64,000 nt of DNA, taken from Chitinophaga pendula. GTDB taxonomy: Bacteria; Bacteroidota; Bacteroidia; Chitinophagales; Chitinophagaceae. A program made the translations under genes and the position numbers. Shown here piece by piece: positions 33,182 through 42,204 of this stretch. The stretch spans positions 6,745,501-6,809,500 of the forward strand of contig NZ_CP077769.1 in assembly GCF_020386615.1 (NCBI RefSeq), in the 5' to 3' direction. The first letter of the stretch is position 1, and each line of letters opens with the position of its first letter. Below the pieces are notes generated by a model. The model did not search any database. It was given only the letters and a program-made list of their open reading frames with translations, and was not told the origin of the DNA.

Positions 33182-34066
33182 TTGAGAAAGGTATTGATTG
33201 TCATAAACCGCAAGGCGGGAACAGATCGTGAGAAACGCCTGGAAGATGTGATCCGCAAACATCTGCCGGCAGATCAGTATACGGTCAGTATTACCCACCT
33301 GGCGTATCTGGGACATGGCGCCGACCTGGCCAGAGAGGCGGTAGCCGACGGCGTAGACACGGTGGTGGCGGTAGGCGGCGACGGCTCTATCAATGAGATT
33401 GCCCAAGGATTGATCGGAAGTGATACCGCATTGGCGATTATCCCGTTGGGTAGTGGCAATGGGCTGGCGAGGGCGTTGAAGATACCGTTGAACGTATCCC
33501 GTGCACTGGCATTGATCGTTGCCAACAAACGTAAGCCCATAGATGTGGGTTATGCGAATGAACACCTGTTCTTAAGCAATGCTGGTGTCGGCTTTGATGC
33601 ATTGATCGCCGACCGTTTCCGACATACTAAAAAAAGAGGGTTATGGGGCTATGCACGCCTGGTGCTGAGCAGCTTTCGTAAGTACCAGCCAGCCCGTTAT
33701 GAGATAGCGGTAGATGGCAGTACTATGCAAAAGGATGCCTTCCTGCTGACAGTCGCTAACGGCAACCAGTTTGGCTATGAATTCAAGCTGGCGCCCAATG
33801 CCAGCGTCTACGACGGTATGCTGGACCTTTGCGTAATGCCGCCGGTCGGTTTGTTGGGACTGCTGCCCGTAAGCCTGTACTCCCTGAGTGGTAATATCGA
33901 TAAGACACGTTATCTTCAACTATATAATGGACGGGATATCACCGTACGTAGTGAAGCATTGAAATACTTGCAGGTGGATGGCGATGCCGTTCCCGCTGGT
34001 GAAGAAGGGTATGTTACCTTTCGTATCCGCCCGGGCGCTTTGCAGGTGATCGTAAATAATAACTGA
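33182..34066 (+). CDS. Diacylglycerol/lipid kinase (YegS/DagK family)
   Basis: Cytoplasmic or peripheral-membrane lipid kinase, 294 aa, transferring ATP gamma-phosphate to a lipid hydroxyl such as diacylglycerol or a sphingoid base. The catalytic domain has INRKAG at the N-terminus, VAVGGDGSINEIAQGL (ATP-binding GGDG), IPLGSGNGLARAL, and NAGVGFDALIADRF. The C-terminal beta-domain carries VANGNQFGYEFKLAPNASVYDGMLD and LQVDGDAVP. No ATG is available at the right place: translation must start at TTG 33182, giving MRKVLIVINRKAG. Bacteroidota have sphingolipids, so the substrate is open. Its stop lies 1 bp before the next ATG. Confidence 0.88.
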   Translation: MRKVLIVINRKAGTDREKRLEDVIRKHLPADQYTVSITHLAYLGHGADLAREAVADGVDTVVAVGGDGSINEIAQGLIGSDTALAIIPLGSGNGLARALKIPLNVSRALALIVANKRKPIDVGYANEHLFLSNAGVGFDALIADRFRHTKKRGLWGYARLVLSSFRKYQPARYEIAVDGSTMQKDAFLLTVANGNQFGYEFKLAPNASVYDGMLDLCVMPPVGLLGLLPVSLYSLSGNIDKTRYLQLYNGRDITVRSEALKYLQVDGDAVPAGEEGYVTFRIRPGALQVIVNNN

Positions 34067-34067
34067 T

Positions 34068-34403
34068 ATGACAAAGAAAAAACAACATTCCGGCGGTGGC
34101 ATCGTATATTCTACCAACCCTGACTTTGTACCGCAACACGAAGAAGAGGAAGCAGTAGCAACCCTCCCTCCTGCGCAGCAGCAACTAAAGGTGGTGCTGG
34201 ACAAAAAACAGCGTGCAGGCAAAGTGGTGACCCTGGTAAATGGATTTGTGGGAAAAGAAGAAGACCTGGAAAAACTGGGTAAGGAACTGAAGACTAAATG
34301 TGGTACCGGCGGTAGTGTAAAAGATGGGCAGGTATTGATCCAGGGAGATTACCGGGAGAAAATATTGAAGTGGTTGCAGGATTGGGGATATAAAGCTAAA
34401 TAA
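34068..34403 (+). CDS. eIF1/SUI1-like translation initiation factor (YciH family)
   Basis: Small cytoplasmic protein (111 aa) of the SUI1/eIF1 fold. The C-terminal domain is unmistakable: GKVVTLVNGFVGKEEDLEKLGKELK, KCGTGGSVKDGQVLIQGDYREKILKWLQDWGYKAK. The N-terminal 35 residues are basic then acidic and probably disordered. Bacterial YciH proteins are thought to check initiation fidelity or act under stress. It starts 1 bp after the lipid kinase stop, so translation is coupled, and is ended by a strong terminator. Confidence 0.92.
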   Translation: MTKKKQHSGGGIVYSTNPDFVPQHEEEEAVATLPPAQQQLKVVLDKKQRAGKVVTLVNGFVGKEEDLEKLGKELKTKCGTGGSVKDGQVLIQGDYREKILKWLQDWGYKAK

Positions 34404-34412
34404 CCGTCCTTA

Positions 34413-34475
34413 AAGAAGGAACATCCGGACATGTCTTACGATATATCACGTAAGCAGTCCGGATGTTTCTTTTTA
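34413..34475 (+). terminator. Large intrinsic terminator
   Basis: Outer 11-bp stem (34420-34430 / 34457-34467) enclosing an inner 6-bp hairpin (CTTACG/CGTAAG), followed by TCTTTTTAT, after the eIF1-like gene. Confidence 0.85.
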
Positions 34476-34498
34476 TGTAGACTAGTGCGAGTGTGCAG

Positions 34499-35491
34499 CT
34501 ATCTGTTTACCAGCTGCATGGCTCCCTGGTGGTAACGAGGGCCGGCTACGGCATTTTGCTGTAAAAGTTGACCGATTTGCTGCAGGTCACCGGCAGATAA
34601 CGATACGTTTACTGCGCCGGCATTTTCCTGCAGGTACTTACGGCGTTTGGTGCCGGGGATGGGGATGATATCATCGCCCTGTGCCAGCAACCAGGCTAGG
34701 GAGAGCTGGGCAGGGGTACAACCTTTTTGCCGGGCGAAAGCTTCCAGTTGTTGTGTGATCTCCAGGTTCTGCTCAATATTACCTTCCTGGAAACGGGGGA
34801 GGTTGCGGCGAAAATCAGTAGCATCCAATGTCGCTGTGCCTTTGATGGTACCAGTATTTAAACCTCTTCCCAGCGGGCTGTAGGCCACCAGCGAAATGCC
34901 CAGTTCGCGGATGGTTGGTAAGATGGCTGCTTCTACATCACGGGTAAAGAAAGAATACTCGCTTTGTAAAGCCGTAATTGGATGTACGGCATGCGCTTTT
35001 CTGATAGAAGCTGCCGATGCTTCAGACAATCCCAGGTAACGCACTTTGCCTTCTTTCACCAGTGCGGCCATGGCGCCTACCATTTCTTCTACCGGTACAT
35101 TGGCATCTACTCTATGCGCGTAGTAGAGGTCTATCACATCTACCTTTAATCTTTTGAGACTGGCTTCACAAGCCTGTTTCAGGTAAGCGGGAGAACCATC
35201 GAAGTAAGTACTATTGTCTTCCCGGTAGCGGAACCCGAATTTAGTGGCCAGGAACACTTTATCTCTTTTGGCGGCTAATACTTTGGAGAGTAGGGTTTCA
35301 TTGGCGCCATTACCGTACATATCCGCGGTATCCCAAAAATTGATACCCAGTTCCAGTGCATATTCCAATGTCGCAATTGATTCCTCGTCGTTGCGATCTT
35401 CGGTACTACCGTATGCAAAAGACATTCCCATGCATCCCAGGCCGATGGCAGATACTTGTGCGGCGGTTTTTCCTAGCGTTCTGTATTGCAT
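34499..35491 (-). CDS. Aldo/keto reductase
   Basis: Cytoplasmic NADPH-dependent oxidoreductase of the aldo/keto reductase superfamily (330 aa, TIM barrel), in the group that includes AKR13 and plant IFD-type enzymes. The catalytic tetrad is complete: D54 ([10 protein letters not shown]), Y59, K84 (LATKFGF) and H126 (DLYYAHRVD). The NADP-binding C-terminal part has [18 protein letters not shown]. The physiological substrate is unknown. It is a single-gene unit with a candidate promoter about 100 bp upstream, and converges on the eIF1-like gene's terminator. Confidence 0.92.
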   Translation of the reverse strand: MQYRTLGKTAAQVSAIGLGCMGMSFAYGSTEDRNDEESIATLEYALELGINFWDTADMYGNGANETLLSKVLAAKRDKVFLATKFGFRYREDNSTYFDGSPAYLKQACEASLKRLKVDVIDLYYAHRVDANVPVEEMVGAMAALVKEGKVRYLGLSEASAASIRKAHAVHPITALQSEYSFFTRDVEAAILPTIRELGISLVAYSPLGRGLNTGTIKGTATLDATDFRRNLPRFQEGNIEQNLEITQQLEAFARQKGCTPAQLSLAWLLAQGDDIIPIPGTKRRKYLQENAGAVNVSLSAGDLQQIGQLLQQNAVAGPRYHQGAMQLVNR

Positions 35492-35593
35492 AATTGTTTG
35501 GTTTTAGATGAGAATGACAGGATATCGTGGGACCATTTTTAGGAGAGGGGAAGGGTGGCAGTCATCCCGTCATTCGGAGTGATCATGTATGCG

Positions 35594-35601
35594 CAAAATT
35601 A
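35594..35601 (-). promoter_or_regulatory. Candidate -7 element of the aldo/keto reductase gene
   Basis: Minus-strand TAATTTTG, full TAnnTTTG match, with a TTTG about 25 bp upstream (spacer longer than usual). Confidence 0.35.
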
Positions 35602-35781
35602 AAGGGAGATGAGTTATTGCAGATTGCAAAAAGCAAACAAATTGTTGCTAATATCAAAGAGTAGGCAAGCACGCTAGGATAAACGGTCGGAAAAACGGAA
35701 AATCGGCAATTAGGGTGAATGCACCGACAGGGAGGGGATGCGGCCTGTCTAAAATGTATAAATGAATCTTTGTTGCATTTT

Positions 35782-35978
35782 TATTTTTGATACTTTAAGA
35801 AAGATTTCACAAATTGTTAACGTCTTTTATCAACCAAAATCTACTATTCAGAAACACCTTGTCAACCGCTTATGAGTCATTGACTTGCCTGTCTTTATAA
35901 GCGAATACAAGATTACATTTTATTACGAATTATTGATGATCAGTATCAACAGATGATTAGTAGTTCGTAATTTTTTTT
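35782..35978 (+). ncRNA. Candidate small RNA with its own terminator
   Basis: No gene is read on the plus strand here, yet an intrinsic plus-strand terminator closes the region: stem ATTACGAA/TTCGTAAT (35922-35929 / 35964-35971), an inner TTGAT...ATCAA hairpin, then T8. A TATTTTTG box (35782-35789) could start a transcript of about 180 nt. Within it a second structure forms, CGCTTAT/ATAAGCG (35867-35873 / 35897-35903), enclosing an AGTC-ATT-GACT hairpin. Both flanking CDSs lie on the minus strand. The box lacks a good -33. Confidence 0.4.
35922..35978 (+). terminator. Orphan plus-strand terminator
   Basis: 8-bp stem with a nested hairpin and a T8 tail; it is only correctly oriented for plus-strand transcription, where no CDS lies upstream for more than 1.5 kb. 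Confidence 0.6.
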
Positions 35979-35983
35979 GTGTA

Positions 35984-36727
35984 TTATCGACTGATAACGA
36001 ACTCTATTTCGCCGAAGGAGAATTCTTTTACGGTTTGATTTTCGCGTATGCACAATTTTCCATCGGCTAATACGTCTACAATAGTACCCTGGAAGTATTG
36101 GCCATTTTGTTTGTAGAGTGCGGGTTGATCGATGCGGAAGAGGTGGCTTTTATATTCGTCAAGGAGAGCGTTGTAGTTGGAAGGATGCAATAATCGCATG
36201 CGTTGTTGCAGTGTCTTGCACAGCTGTTGTGCGAGGGTAACGCTATCCCAGGATTTGCCGGTGATTTGTCGAAGGGAGACGGGGTTAGGGAGGTGTTCGG
36301 GGAATTGGGTTTGGTTGATATTGATCCCAATACCGACAATGGCATATTGCCATATGCTACCTCTCAGCACATTCTCGATGAGAATACCACCTGCCTTTCT
36401 GTCACGCCAGTAAATATCATTGCTCCATTTGATGCAGGTTTCGTCGCCGGCAAATTGCGTGAAGAAATCGTAGGCAGCGAGGGCGACGTTAACGCTGAGC
36501 ATAAATTGGCGGGAAAGTGGCAACTGGTTGGGTTGCAGGGCGGTTGTGAGCATGATATTTTCGCCGGGCGGAGACAGCCATTGTTTACCGCGTTGTCCTT
36601 TGCCGGCTGTTTGCTCCATCGCAAACCATGTCGTACCAGGTGTCACCTGCCCTGAAGAGACCTGTTCCATGGCATAGTTATTGGTGCTGTCTACTTTGTC
36701 TAATATATAAAACGGGTGTCCAATCAC
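35984..36727 (-). CDS. birA: Biotin--[acetyl-CoA-carboxylase] ligase, no HTH
   Basis: Cytoplasmic biotin protein ligase (247 aa), the short type lacking the DNA-binding domain, so it is an enzyme and not a repressor. Motifs: VDSTNNYAMEQ at the N-terminus, the biotinyl-AMP loop GKGQRGKQWLSPPGENIM, IKWSNDIYWRDRKAGGILIEN with the catalytic lysine region, VGIGININQ, and a C-terminal SH3-like domain (QYFQGTIVDVLADGKLCI). The frame begins with GTG at 36727 (MIGHPFYILDKVDSTN). It is divergent from rsfS, a common Bacteroidota neighbourhood. Confidence 0.93.
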   Translation of the reverse strand: MIGHPFYILDKVDSTNNYAMEQVSSGQVTPGTTWFAMEQTAGKGQRGKQWLSPPGENIMLTTALQPNQLPLSRQFMLSVNVALAAYDFFTQFAGDETCIKWSNDIYWRDRKAGGILIENVLRGSIWQYAIVGIGININQTQFPEHLPNPVSLRQITGKSWDSVTLAQQLCKTLQQRMRLLHPSNYNALLDEYKSHLFRIDQPALYKQNGQYFQGTIVDVLADGKLCIRENQTVKEFSFGEIEFVISR

Positions 36728-36843
36728 AAGAATTCCTGTTTAAGCGCTTTTCCAGGCGGGAAAATTACGTATTTTATTGTTTTCTTAACATTTGGGCACA
36801 CACAGTCAGGCATTTAACCTGGTTATAATTCCTGCTTGTTTAG

Positions 36844-36851
36844 TAATTTTG
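36844..36851 (+). promoter_or_regulatory. Candidate -7 element of the rsfS-ftsH operon
   Basis: TAATTTTG, full TAnnTTTG match, 38 bp before the rsfS TTG start; -33 element weak. Confidence 0.4.
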
Positions 36852-36889
36852 ATAATTAAAGTTTATTTTTAACAAAAACGATATTCTTA

Positions 36890-37291
36890 TTGGCACCCTT
36901 AACCGTTCTGAGCACACGCAAAAAAGCGGAGACACGCTTAAGTAGAGAAAGTGAGATTTTTACCACCATCATAAAGGCCATTCAGGAGAAAAAGGGGGAA
37001 AATGTCGTTTCCCTGGATTTACGCCATATTCCGGAAGCCGTGGCCGATTTCTTTATCATTTGTGAGGCCAATTCCACTACGCAGGTAAAAGCGATAGCTG
37101 ACTATGTGGAAGAGGAAGTGTATAAACACACCGGGGAGGAACCCTACAAGCATGAAGGGTATACTGCCCAGCATTGGATACTGGTAGATTATGTGAATGT
37201 GGTGGTACATGCTTTTCAGCCAGAGACGAGACAATTTTACAATTTAGAAGAAATGTGGAGTGATGCTGGCCGTATGGATCACCACGAATAG
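36890..37291 (+). CDS. rsfS: Ribosome silencing factor RsfS
   Basis: Cytoplasmic factor that binds uL14 of the large ribosomal subunit and blocks subunit joining under starvation. The conserved core is present: IKAIQEKKGENVVSLDLRHI, ADFFIICEANSTTQVKAIADYVEEEV, EGYTAQHWILVDYVNVVVHAFQPETRQFYNLEEMWSD. Length is 133 aa including an N-terminal basic extension. No ATG precedes the conserved region, so the start is TTG 36890 (or a later non-ATG codon). It lies 86 bp upstream of ftsH; rsfS-ftsH linkage is usual in Bacteroidota. Confidence 0.93.
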   Translation: MAPLTVLSTRKKAETRLSRESEIFTTIIKAIQEKKGENVVSLDLRHIPEAVADFFIICEANSTTQVKAIADYVEEEVYKHTGEEPYKHEGYTAQHWILVDYVNVVVHAFQPETRQFYNLEEMWSDAGRMDHHE

Positions 37292-37377
37292 GACTACAGA
37301 CCAACAAAAACGCAACGGCCCTAGTTTTAAATCAATATTCCGATTGCAATAAATCATCCGTAAAGGAGTGAAAGATT

Positions 37378-39399
37378 ATGGAAAGAGGCATAAACAATAA
37401 TAGGGGATCAGAAAAATCGCCTAAGAAAGGACCAAAGTTCAACATATACTGGGTGTATGCCTTTATAGGCATTGCCCTGTTAGCTATGAACTTTTTTGAT
37501 TTCCGTTCCCAGCCTAAAGAGATCAGTTTCAAAGATTTCCAGATGGACTTGCTGCCCACCAAAGATGTGGACAAGCTCATAGTAGTTAACAAGAAATACG
37601 TTGAGGTTTATATTAAAAAAGACCGGTTGAACGATCCTAAGTATGACAAGGTGTCCAAAGGGCGCTTTGGTACCAATCCGGGCCCTCACTTTGTATTCAA
37701 CATTGGTAGCGAAGAAGGTTTCCGCGCTGATCTGGACAAAGCACAGGCAGCACTGGGCGCTGAGGATCGTGTAAACGTATTATATCAGGACCGGCAAAGC
37801 TGGTTTGAGCCATTTATACAACTGTTGCTCCCGATCATCCTGATCGTGGGCCTCTGGATACTGCTCATGCGTAAGATGGGTGGTCCTGCCGGTGGCAGTG
37901 GTGGTCCCGGTGGTATATTCAACATCGGTAAATCCAAAGCTACCCTCTTCGACAAAGGTACCCGTGTGAACATCACATTCAATGATGTAGCCGGTCTTGA
38001 TGAAGCTAAGGTAGAAGTGATGGAGATCGTAGACTTCCTGAAAAATCCAAAGAAATACACCTCTCTGGGTGGTAAAATACCAAAAGGTGCGTTACTGGTA
38101 GGCCCTCCGGGTACTGGTAAGACCCTTCTGGCTAAAGCGATGGCTGGGGAAGCGCAGGTGCCTTTCTTCTCTATGTCCGGTTCTGACTTCGTGGAGCTGT
38201 TCGTAGGGGTAGGTGCCAGCCGTGTAAGGGACCTGTTCAAACAGGCACGGGAGAAAGCTCCTTGTATCATCTTCATCGATGAGATCGATGCTATCGGTCG
38301 CGCCAGGGGTAAAAACGTGATGATGAGCAATGATGAGCGCGAAAATACCCTCAACCAGCTGCTCGTGGAGATGGATGGTTTTGGCACCGATAGTGGTATC
38401 ATCATTCTGGCTGCTACCAACCGTCCTGACGTACTGGATAGCGCACTGCTGCGTCCCGGTCGTTTCGACCGTCAGATATCCATCGACAAACCGGATCTGG
38501 CTGGCCGCGAACACATCTTCGACGTTCACCTGAAGCCGATCAAGACCAGTCCTAATTTGGATATCAAAAAGCTGGCCTCTATGACGCCTGGTTTCGCAGG
38601 TGCAGATATCGCCAACGTGTGTAACGAAGCTGCCCTTATCGCTGCCCGTAAAGGCAAGACCCAGGTGGAAATGGAAGACTTCAACGACGCGATCGATCGC
38701 GTGATCGGTGGTCTCGAAAAGAAAAACAAGATCATCTCTCCTGAAGAGAAAGAAGTAATAGCTTACCATGAAGCAGGTCACGCTATATGCGGATGGTACC
38801 TGGAACACGCCAACCCATTGGTGAAAGTGACCATCGTACCGCGTGGTGTGGCTGCCCTCGGATATGCGCAGTACCTGCCTAAAGAACAGTACCTGTACAA
38901 TACCGAACAGTTGATGGACGATATTTGTATGACCCTCGGCGGTCGTGCTGTAGAAGACCTGGTATTTGGTAAGATCTCTACCGGCGCCCAGAATGACCTG
39001 CAGGTGATCACCCGTATGGCGTATGCCATGGTGACCGTATACGGTATGAACGAAAAAGTAGGTAATGTGTCTTTCTACGATCCTAACAGCGATCAGGCAT
39101 TTACCAAACCATACTCCGAAGAGACGGCTAAACTGATCGATGAAGAGGTGCGCCTTCTGATAGACAGAGCTTACGTCAGGACCAAAAAGCTGCTGACCGA
39201 AAGGATCGAACAGGTGAAAGCCCTGGCACAGGAACTGCTGAAAAAAGAAGTTCTTTATCAGGCGGACCTGGAAAGACTGATCGGTAAACGGCCTTACGAT
39301 ACGCATAAAGAGCATGTGCTCAACAGGGAAGGTATGAGTACTGATGGAGTACATCCTACAGATATCATCAATCCGTTACCTACACCAGCTAATGCTTAA
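37378..39399 (+). CDS. ftsH: ATP-dependent zinc metalloprotease FtsH
   Basis: Membrane-bound AAA+ protease that degrades misfolded membrane proteins and selected regulators. Two transmembrane helices (about residues 22-38 and 142-162) bracket the periplasmic domain. The AAA domain has Walker A G242-P-P-G-T-G-K-T249, Walker [13 protein letters not shown], and the SRH block [22 protein letters not shown]. The zinc site H464-E-A-G-H468 is intact, with the third ligand region in [11 protein letters not shown]. Length (673 aa) is normal. It is followed after 6 bp by the LUD-domain gene, so they are coupled. Confidence 0.97.
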   Translation: MERGINNNRGSEKSPKKGPKFNIYWVYAFIGIALLAMNFFDFRSQPKEISFKDFQMDLLPTKDVDKLIVVNKKYVEVYIKKDRLNDPKYDKVSKGRFGTNPGPHFVFNIGSEEGFRADLDKAQAALGAEDRVNVLYQDRQSWFEPFIQLLLPIILIVGLWILLMRKMGGPAGGSGGPGGIFNIGKSKATLFDKGTRVNITFNDVAGLDEAKVEVMEIVDFLKNPKKYTSLGGKIPKGALLVGPPGTGKTLLAKAMAGEAQVPFFSMSGSDFVELFVGVGASRVRDLFKQAREKAPCIIFIDEIDAIGRARGKNVMMSNDERENTLNQLLVEMDGFGTDSGIIILAATNRPDVLDSALLRPGRFDRQISIDKPDLAGREHIFDVHLKPIKTSPNLDIKKLASMTPGFAGADIANVCNEAALIAARKGKTQVEMEDFNDAIDRVIGGLEKKNKIISPEEKEVIAYHEAGHAICGWYLEHANPLVKVTIVPRGVAALGYAQYLPKEQYLYNTEQLMDDICMTLGGRAVEDLVFGKISTGAQNDLQVITRMAYAMVTVYGMNEKVGNVSFYDPNSDQAFTKPYSEETAKLIDEEVRLLIDRAYVRTKKLLTERIEQVKALAQELLKKEVLYQADLERLIGKRPYDTHKEHVLNREGMSTDGVHPTDIINPLPTPANA

Positions 39400-39405
39400 T
39401 AGGAT

Positions 39406-40041
39406 ATGAACGTTTCTCCTGCCAAGGAAAATATTCTTAAGAGAGTACGAAATGCATTAAGCCAATCGGTACAGTTGCCCTTCCCGAATTCGGAGGGCAA
39501 CAATTCCGTTTTTAAGACGGAGAACGAAGGGCTGGAGATGAAGTTTGCGGAAGAATTTGCCAGGTTACAGGGAAAGTTCATATTCTGCACCGGCAAAGCA
39601 GAATTGCTGGAAAATATACAGGCGCTGGCTGCACATAAGGACTGGCATAACATACATTGCCAAACTCCTGCGCTGCTCGCTGTATTGCAATCCGGGAAGT
39701 TCGGATTTCTGAACCAGGGAGATATGCACGATGCGGATGCTGCCATCACCGATTGCGAACTCCTGGTCGCCCGTACTGGTACCATTGTACTGAGTGCGGC
39801 CCAGCCTTCCGGTCGTACGTTGCCTGTATATACACCCGTACACTTGGTGATCGCCTATACGCATCAGCTGGTGTTCGATCTTAAAGATGCTATCAACAAA
39901 CTGAAGGAAAAATATAACGGCGTACTGCCATCTGCCATTTCTTTTGCAAGTGGCCCCAGCCGTACCGCCGACATTGAAAAAACACTGGTGGTAGGGATAC
40001 ATGGACCCAAAGAAGTGTATGTATTCCTGATCGACGAGTAA
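39406..40041 (+). CDS. LUD domain protein (LutC/YkgG family)
   Basis: Cytoplasmic protein of 211 aa with a LUD domain of the LutC/YkgG type (blocks LNQGDMHDADAAITDCELLVARTGTIVLSA, PVHLVIAYTHQLVFDL, SFASGPSRTADIEKTLVVGIHGPKEVYVFLID). In other bacteria LutC is part of the LutABC lactate oxidase, but no lutA or lutB is here. The gene sits 6 bp behind ftsH, an arrangement conserved in Bacteroidota where the function is unknown. The phosphatidate cytidylyltransferase gene (cdsA) that often follows is absent. A terminator closes the unit. Confidence 0.85.
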   Translation: MNVSPAKENILKRVRNALSQSVQLPFPNSEGNNSVFKTENEGLEMKFAEEFARLQGKFIFCTGKAELLENIQALAAHKDWHNIHCQTPALLAVLQSGKFGFLNQGDMHDADAAITDCELLVARTGTIVLSAAQPSGRTLPVYTPVHLVIAYTHQLVFDLKDAINKLKEKYNGVLPSAISFASGPSRTADIEKTLVVGIHGPKEVYVFLIDE

Positions 40042-40080
40042 ACGTTCCGGTAGGTTTGAAAAAAGAATAACTAATTTGCA

Positions 40081-40114
40081 AACAGCGCGTGAGAAACTCA
40101 TGCGCTGTTCTTTT
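40081..40114 (+). terminator. Intrinsic terminator after the ftsH-LUD unit
   Basis: 13-bp stem with one G-U pair (40081-40093 / 40097-40109), 3-nt loop, followed by CTTTTAAT. Confidence 0.78.
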
Positions 40115-40137
40115 AATATTAACGACTGCTAATACAT

Positions 40138-40596
40138 ATGATACGGTTTTTTGTCATCCCTGTAATGTGTATACTGCTGGCTGCTTGTGGCACCTCTCCT
40201 GCCGGACAGCAAGGTGCCGCGCAATCCAATGCGCCTGTAGAAGGGATACTGGAAGTAAAAGGAGCCTGTGCAGTGGTCTATATCCCAGGCGCCGGCAAAA
40301 TGAATGAACTGCAACAGTCCTTCGGAAAGGATTTTAAAGAGCTGTCAGCTGCCAATGCAGCCGCCCTGCAACAGGCGCGTCAGTACCTGCGTCAGCAAGG
40401 CATGAAAATACTGGAGACCAGCCAGTATCAACTGCACTTTGTCAAAAGTAACGGCACTACGCTCGACATCAACCTGAATCGTCCCAAATATGCCTGGGAG
40501 ATATTCCTGTTCGATGGCAAAAATGATCCGATAAAAGCTAATCTGACCGATATTGAAGCGGGCTACCAGGAGATGAAAAACGGAATTATTCAATAA
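40138..40596 (+). CDS. Hypothetical lipoprotein
   Basis: Small envelope lipoprotein (152 aa): signal peptide MIRFFVIPVMCILLAA followed by Cys17. After a Q/A/S-rich linker (to about residue 34) comes a compact alpha/beta domain with no motif I recognise. It lies 23 bp after the terminator and ends 16 bp before lpxH, so it is probably cotranscribed with that gene or read independently upstream of it. Function unknown. Confidence 0.72.
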   Translation: MIRFFVIPVMCILLAACGTSPAGQQGAAQSNAPVEGILEVKGACAVVYIPGAGKMNELQQSFGKDFKELSAANAAALQQARQYLRQQGMKILETSQYQLHFVKSNGTTLDINLNRPKYAWEIFLFDGKNDPIKANLTDIEAGYQEMKNGIIQ

Positions 40597-40600
40597 TAGT

Positions 40601-40608
40601 TACTTTTG
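40601..40608 (+). promoter_or_regulatory. -7 element abutting the lpxH ATG
   Basis: TACTTTTG-CCCG-ATG: the -7 element ends 4 bp before the start codon, predicting a leaderless lpxH transcript in addition to any read-through. Confidence 0.4.
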
Positions 40609-40612
40609 CCCG

Positions 40613-41407
40613 ATGCTGGATATCGCACTTCCCACCGGTAAGAAAATATATTTTGCTTCAGATTTTCACTTGGGTGCTCCTAATCCCGCTGCCAGCAGGC
40701 AACGGGAACAGACCATTGTTAAATGGCTGGATAAGGTCGCCGAAGATGCACAACACATTTTCCTGGTTGGGGACATATTCGATTTCTGGTTCGAATACAA
40801 ACATGTTGTACCCAAAGGATATACCCGCTTGTTTGGAAAACTGGCTGATCTCCGCGATCGTGGTATAGGTATCTCCGTATTTATCGGCAATCATGATATG
40901 TGGATGGATGGCTATTTTGAAGCGGAGCTGGATATCCCGGTATATTACGAACCCCAATCCTACCGCATCGGTGATAAACTGTTCTACATAGGCCATGGGG
41001 ATGGGTTAGGTCCCGGTGACCATGGATATAAGTTCCTGAAAAAGGTGTTCCGTAATCCGGTATGCCGTTTTCTATTTAGCATCATACACCCTTCCTGGGG
41101 TATGGCATTGGCCAACTATTTCAGTAATAAGAGCCGTGCTGCAACAGGCATGGAGCTGGAAAAATTCCTGGGTGAAGAGAATGAATGGCTGGCTATCTAC
41201 AGCAAAGAGATCTTGCAACAGACCCATTACGATTATTTTGTGTTCGGACACCGTCATCTGCCGCTGGACCTGCCAGTAGGTCCGCAGAGTCGCTATATTA
41301 ACCTGGGCGATTGGATGAATTACTTCTCCTATGCCGTATATGACGGCAATGATATACAGCTGCTATATAACATTGAGAATGGTCCCAAAGGGGTGATACA
41401 ACGCTGA
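40613..41407 (+). CDS. lpxH: UDP-2,3-diacylglucosamine diphosphatase
   Basis: Lipid A biosynthesis enzyme cleaving UDP-2,3-diacylglucosamine to lipid X and UMP at the inner membrane face. It is a calcineurin-like metallophosphoesterase with all metal motifs: DFHLG (about residue 18), GDIFDFWFEYKHV, GNHDMWMDGYF, GHGDGLGPGDHGYKFL and FGHRHLPLDLPVG. Length 264 aa, near that of E. coli LpxH (240). It is convergent with recO with only 7 bp between the stops and no hairpin visible. Confidence 0.92.
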   Translation: MLDIALPTGKKIYFASDFHLGAPNPAASRQREQTIVKWLDKVAEDAQHIFLVGDIFDFWFEYKHVVPKGYTRLFGKLADLRDRGIGISVFIGNHDMWMDGYFEAELDIPVYYEPQSYRIGDKLFYIGHGDGLGPGDHGYKFLKKVFRNPVCRFLFSIIHPSWGMALANYFSNKSRAATGMELEKFLGEENEWLAIYSKEILQQTHYDYFVFGHRHLPLDLPVGPQSRYINLGDWMNYFSYAVYDGNDIQLLYNIENGPKGVIQR

Positions 41408-41414
41408 TCACCAT

Positions 41415-42152
41415 TTAAGCATCTAATATTTCATGCAGGATAGGTGGGGAATGTAACTCTGCGAAATCCGGCATATGCAGCCGGAAGAACTCCAGGTAAG
41501 CATATAATAACTTTCTGCGCTGGTCTTTATTCATCCCAATACTACCCAGATGGGATAGCTGTGTGCATTGGGAGATACGATCTGTCAACTCACTATTGGT
41601 AGCATCCAGGTAATTAGTATGGTGAGGAGGAAGATCGGTGAACATGCCTTCCTGCAGATCAAGAAAGGGGGTATATTCCGAAAAGTGACCATTCAGCCGG
41701 AAACCCAGGTGATCGGCTAGTCGCAGCGTGAAGAAAAGCGGAATATTGGCGGCGGTAGGTGCATCCGCCTGATCCAGCATCTGCAGGGTCTGCTCGGCGA
41801 AGTAATAAAGCGGTAGCTGTTGCTCCGGTTGTTTCAGACATTTCTGTAGTAGCTCTATCAGGAACATCGCTACGGTGTTCTTGATGATATTAAAATGCAG
41901 GTTGGTATAGATATAAGCCAGTTTGTACTCTGAGATACGTTGCAGGTTCTTTTGTTCCTGGTGATAGACCACCATATCCAGGATATTACCTGGCTGTAGC
42001 AGATTGCCTTTGGCAGCCTTCGGTTTGGAGGAGCGAGCACCATTCACGATATAGGACTGCATGCCGAATAGTTCGGTAAAGACAGCTGCGATAACGCTGG
42101 TTTCGCCATATTTTACGACCCTTAATACTATACCGTGTGTTTTATGTAACAT
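41415..42152 (-). CDS. recO: DNA repair protein RecO
   Basis: Recombination mediator that, with RecR, loads RecA onto SSB-coated DNA. The N-terminal OB-fold is clear (HKTHGIVLRVVKYGETSVIAAVFTELFGMQSYIVNGARS), followed by the long helical domain (residues about 80-235). The zinc-binding cysteines found in some RecO proteins are absent, as is usual in Bacteroidota. Length (245 aa) is normal. It lies 52 bp downstream of the porZ-like gene on the same strand. Confidence 0.9.
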   Translation of the reverse strand: MLHKTHGIVLRVVKYGETSVIAAVFTELFGMQSYIVNGARSSKPKAAKGNLLQPGNILDMVVYHQEQKNLQRISEYKLAYIYTNLHFNIIKNTVAMFLIELLQKCLKQPEQQLPLYYFAEQTLQMLDQADAPTAANIPLFFTLRLADHLGFRLNGHFSEYTPFLDLQEGMFTDLPPHHTNYLDATNSELTDRISQCTQLSHLGSIGMNKDQRRKLLYAYLEFFRLHMPDFAELHSPPILHEILDA

Positions 42153-42204
42153 GCCCTGGGAGGTGCTTTACCGTTTGTAACGCACCTGCAAAGAAACAGC
42201 TATT

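Noticed and set aside
35782..35978. 6S RNA
   Set aside because: Length is similar, but the predicted stems do not give the single long rod with a central bulge expected of 6S RNA.
38092..39354. 420-codon minus-strand frame antisense to ftsH
   Set aside because: ftsH is certain on the plus strand; the antisense frame is a composition shadow.
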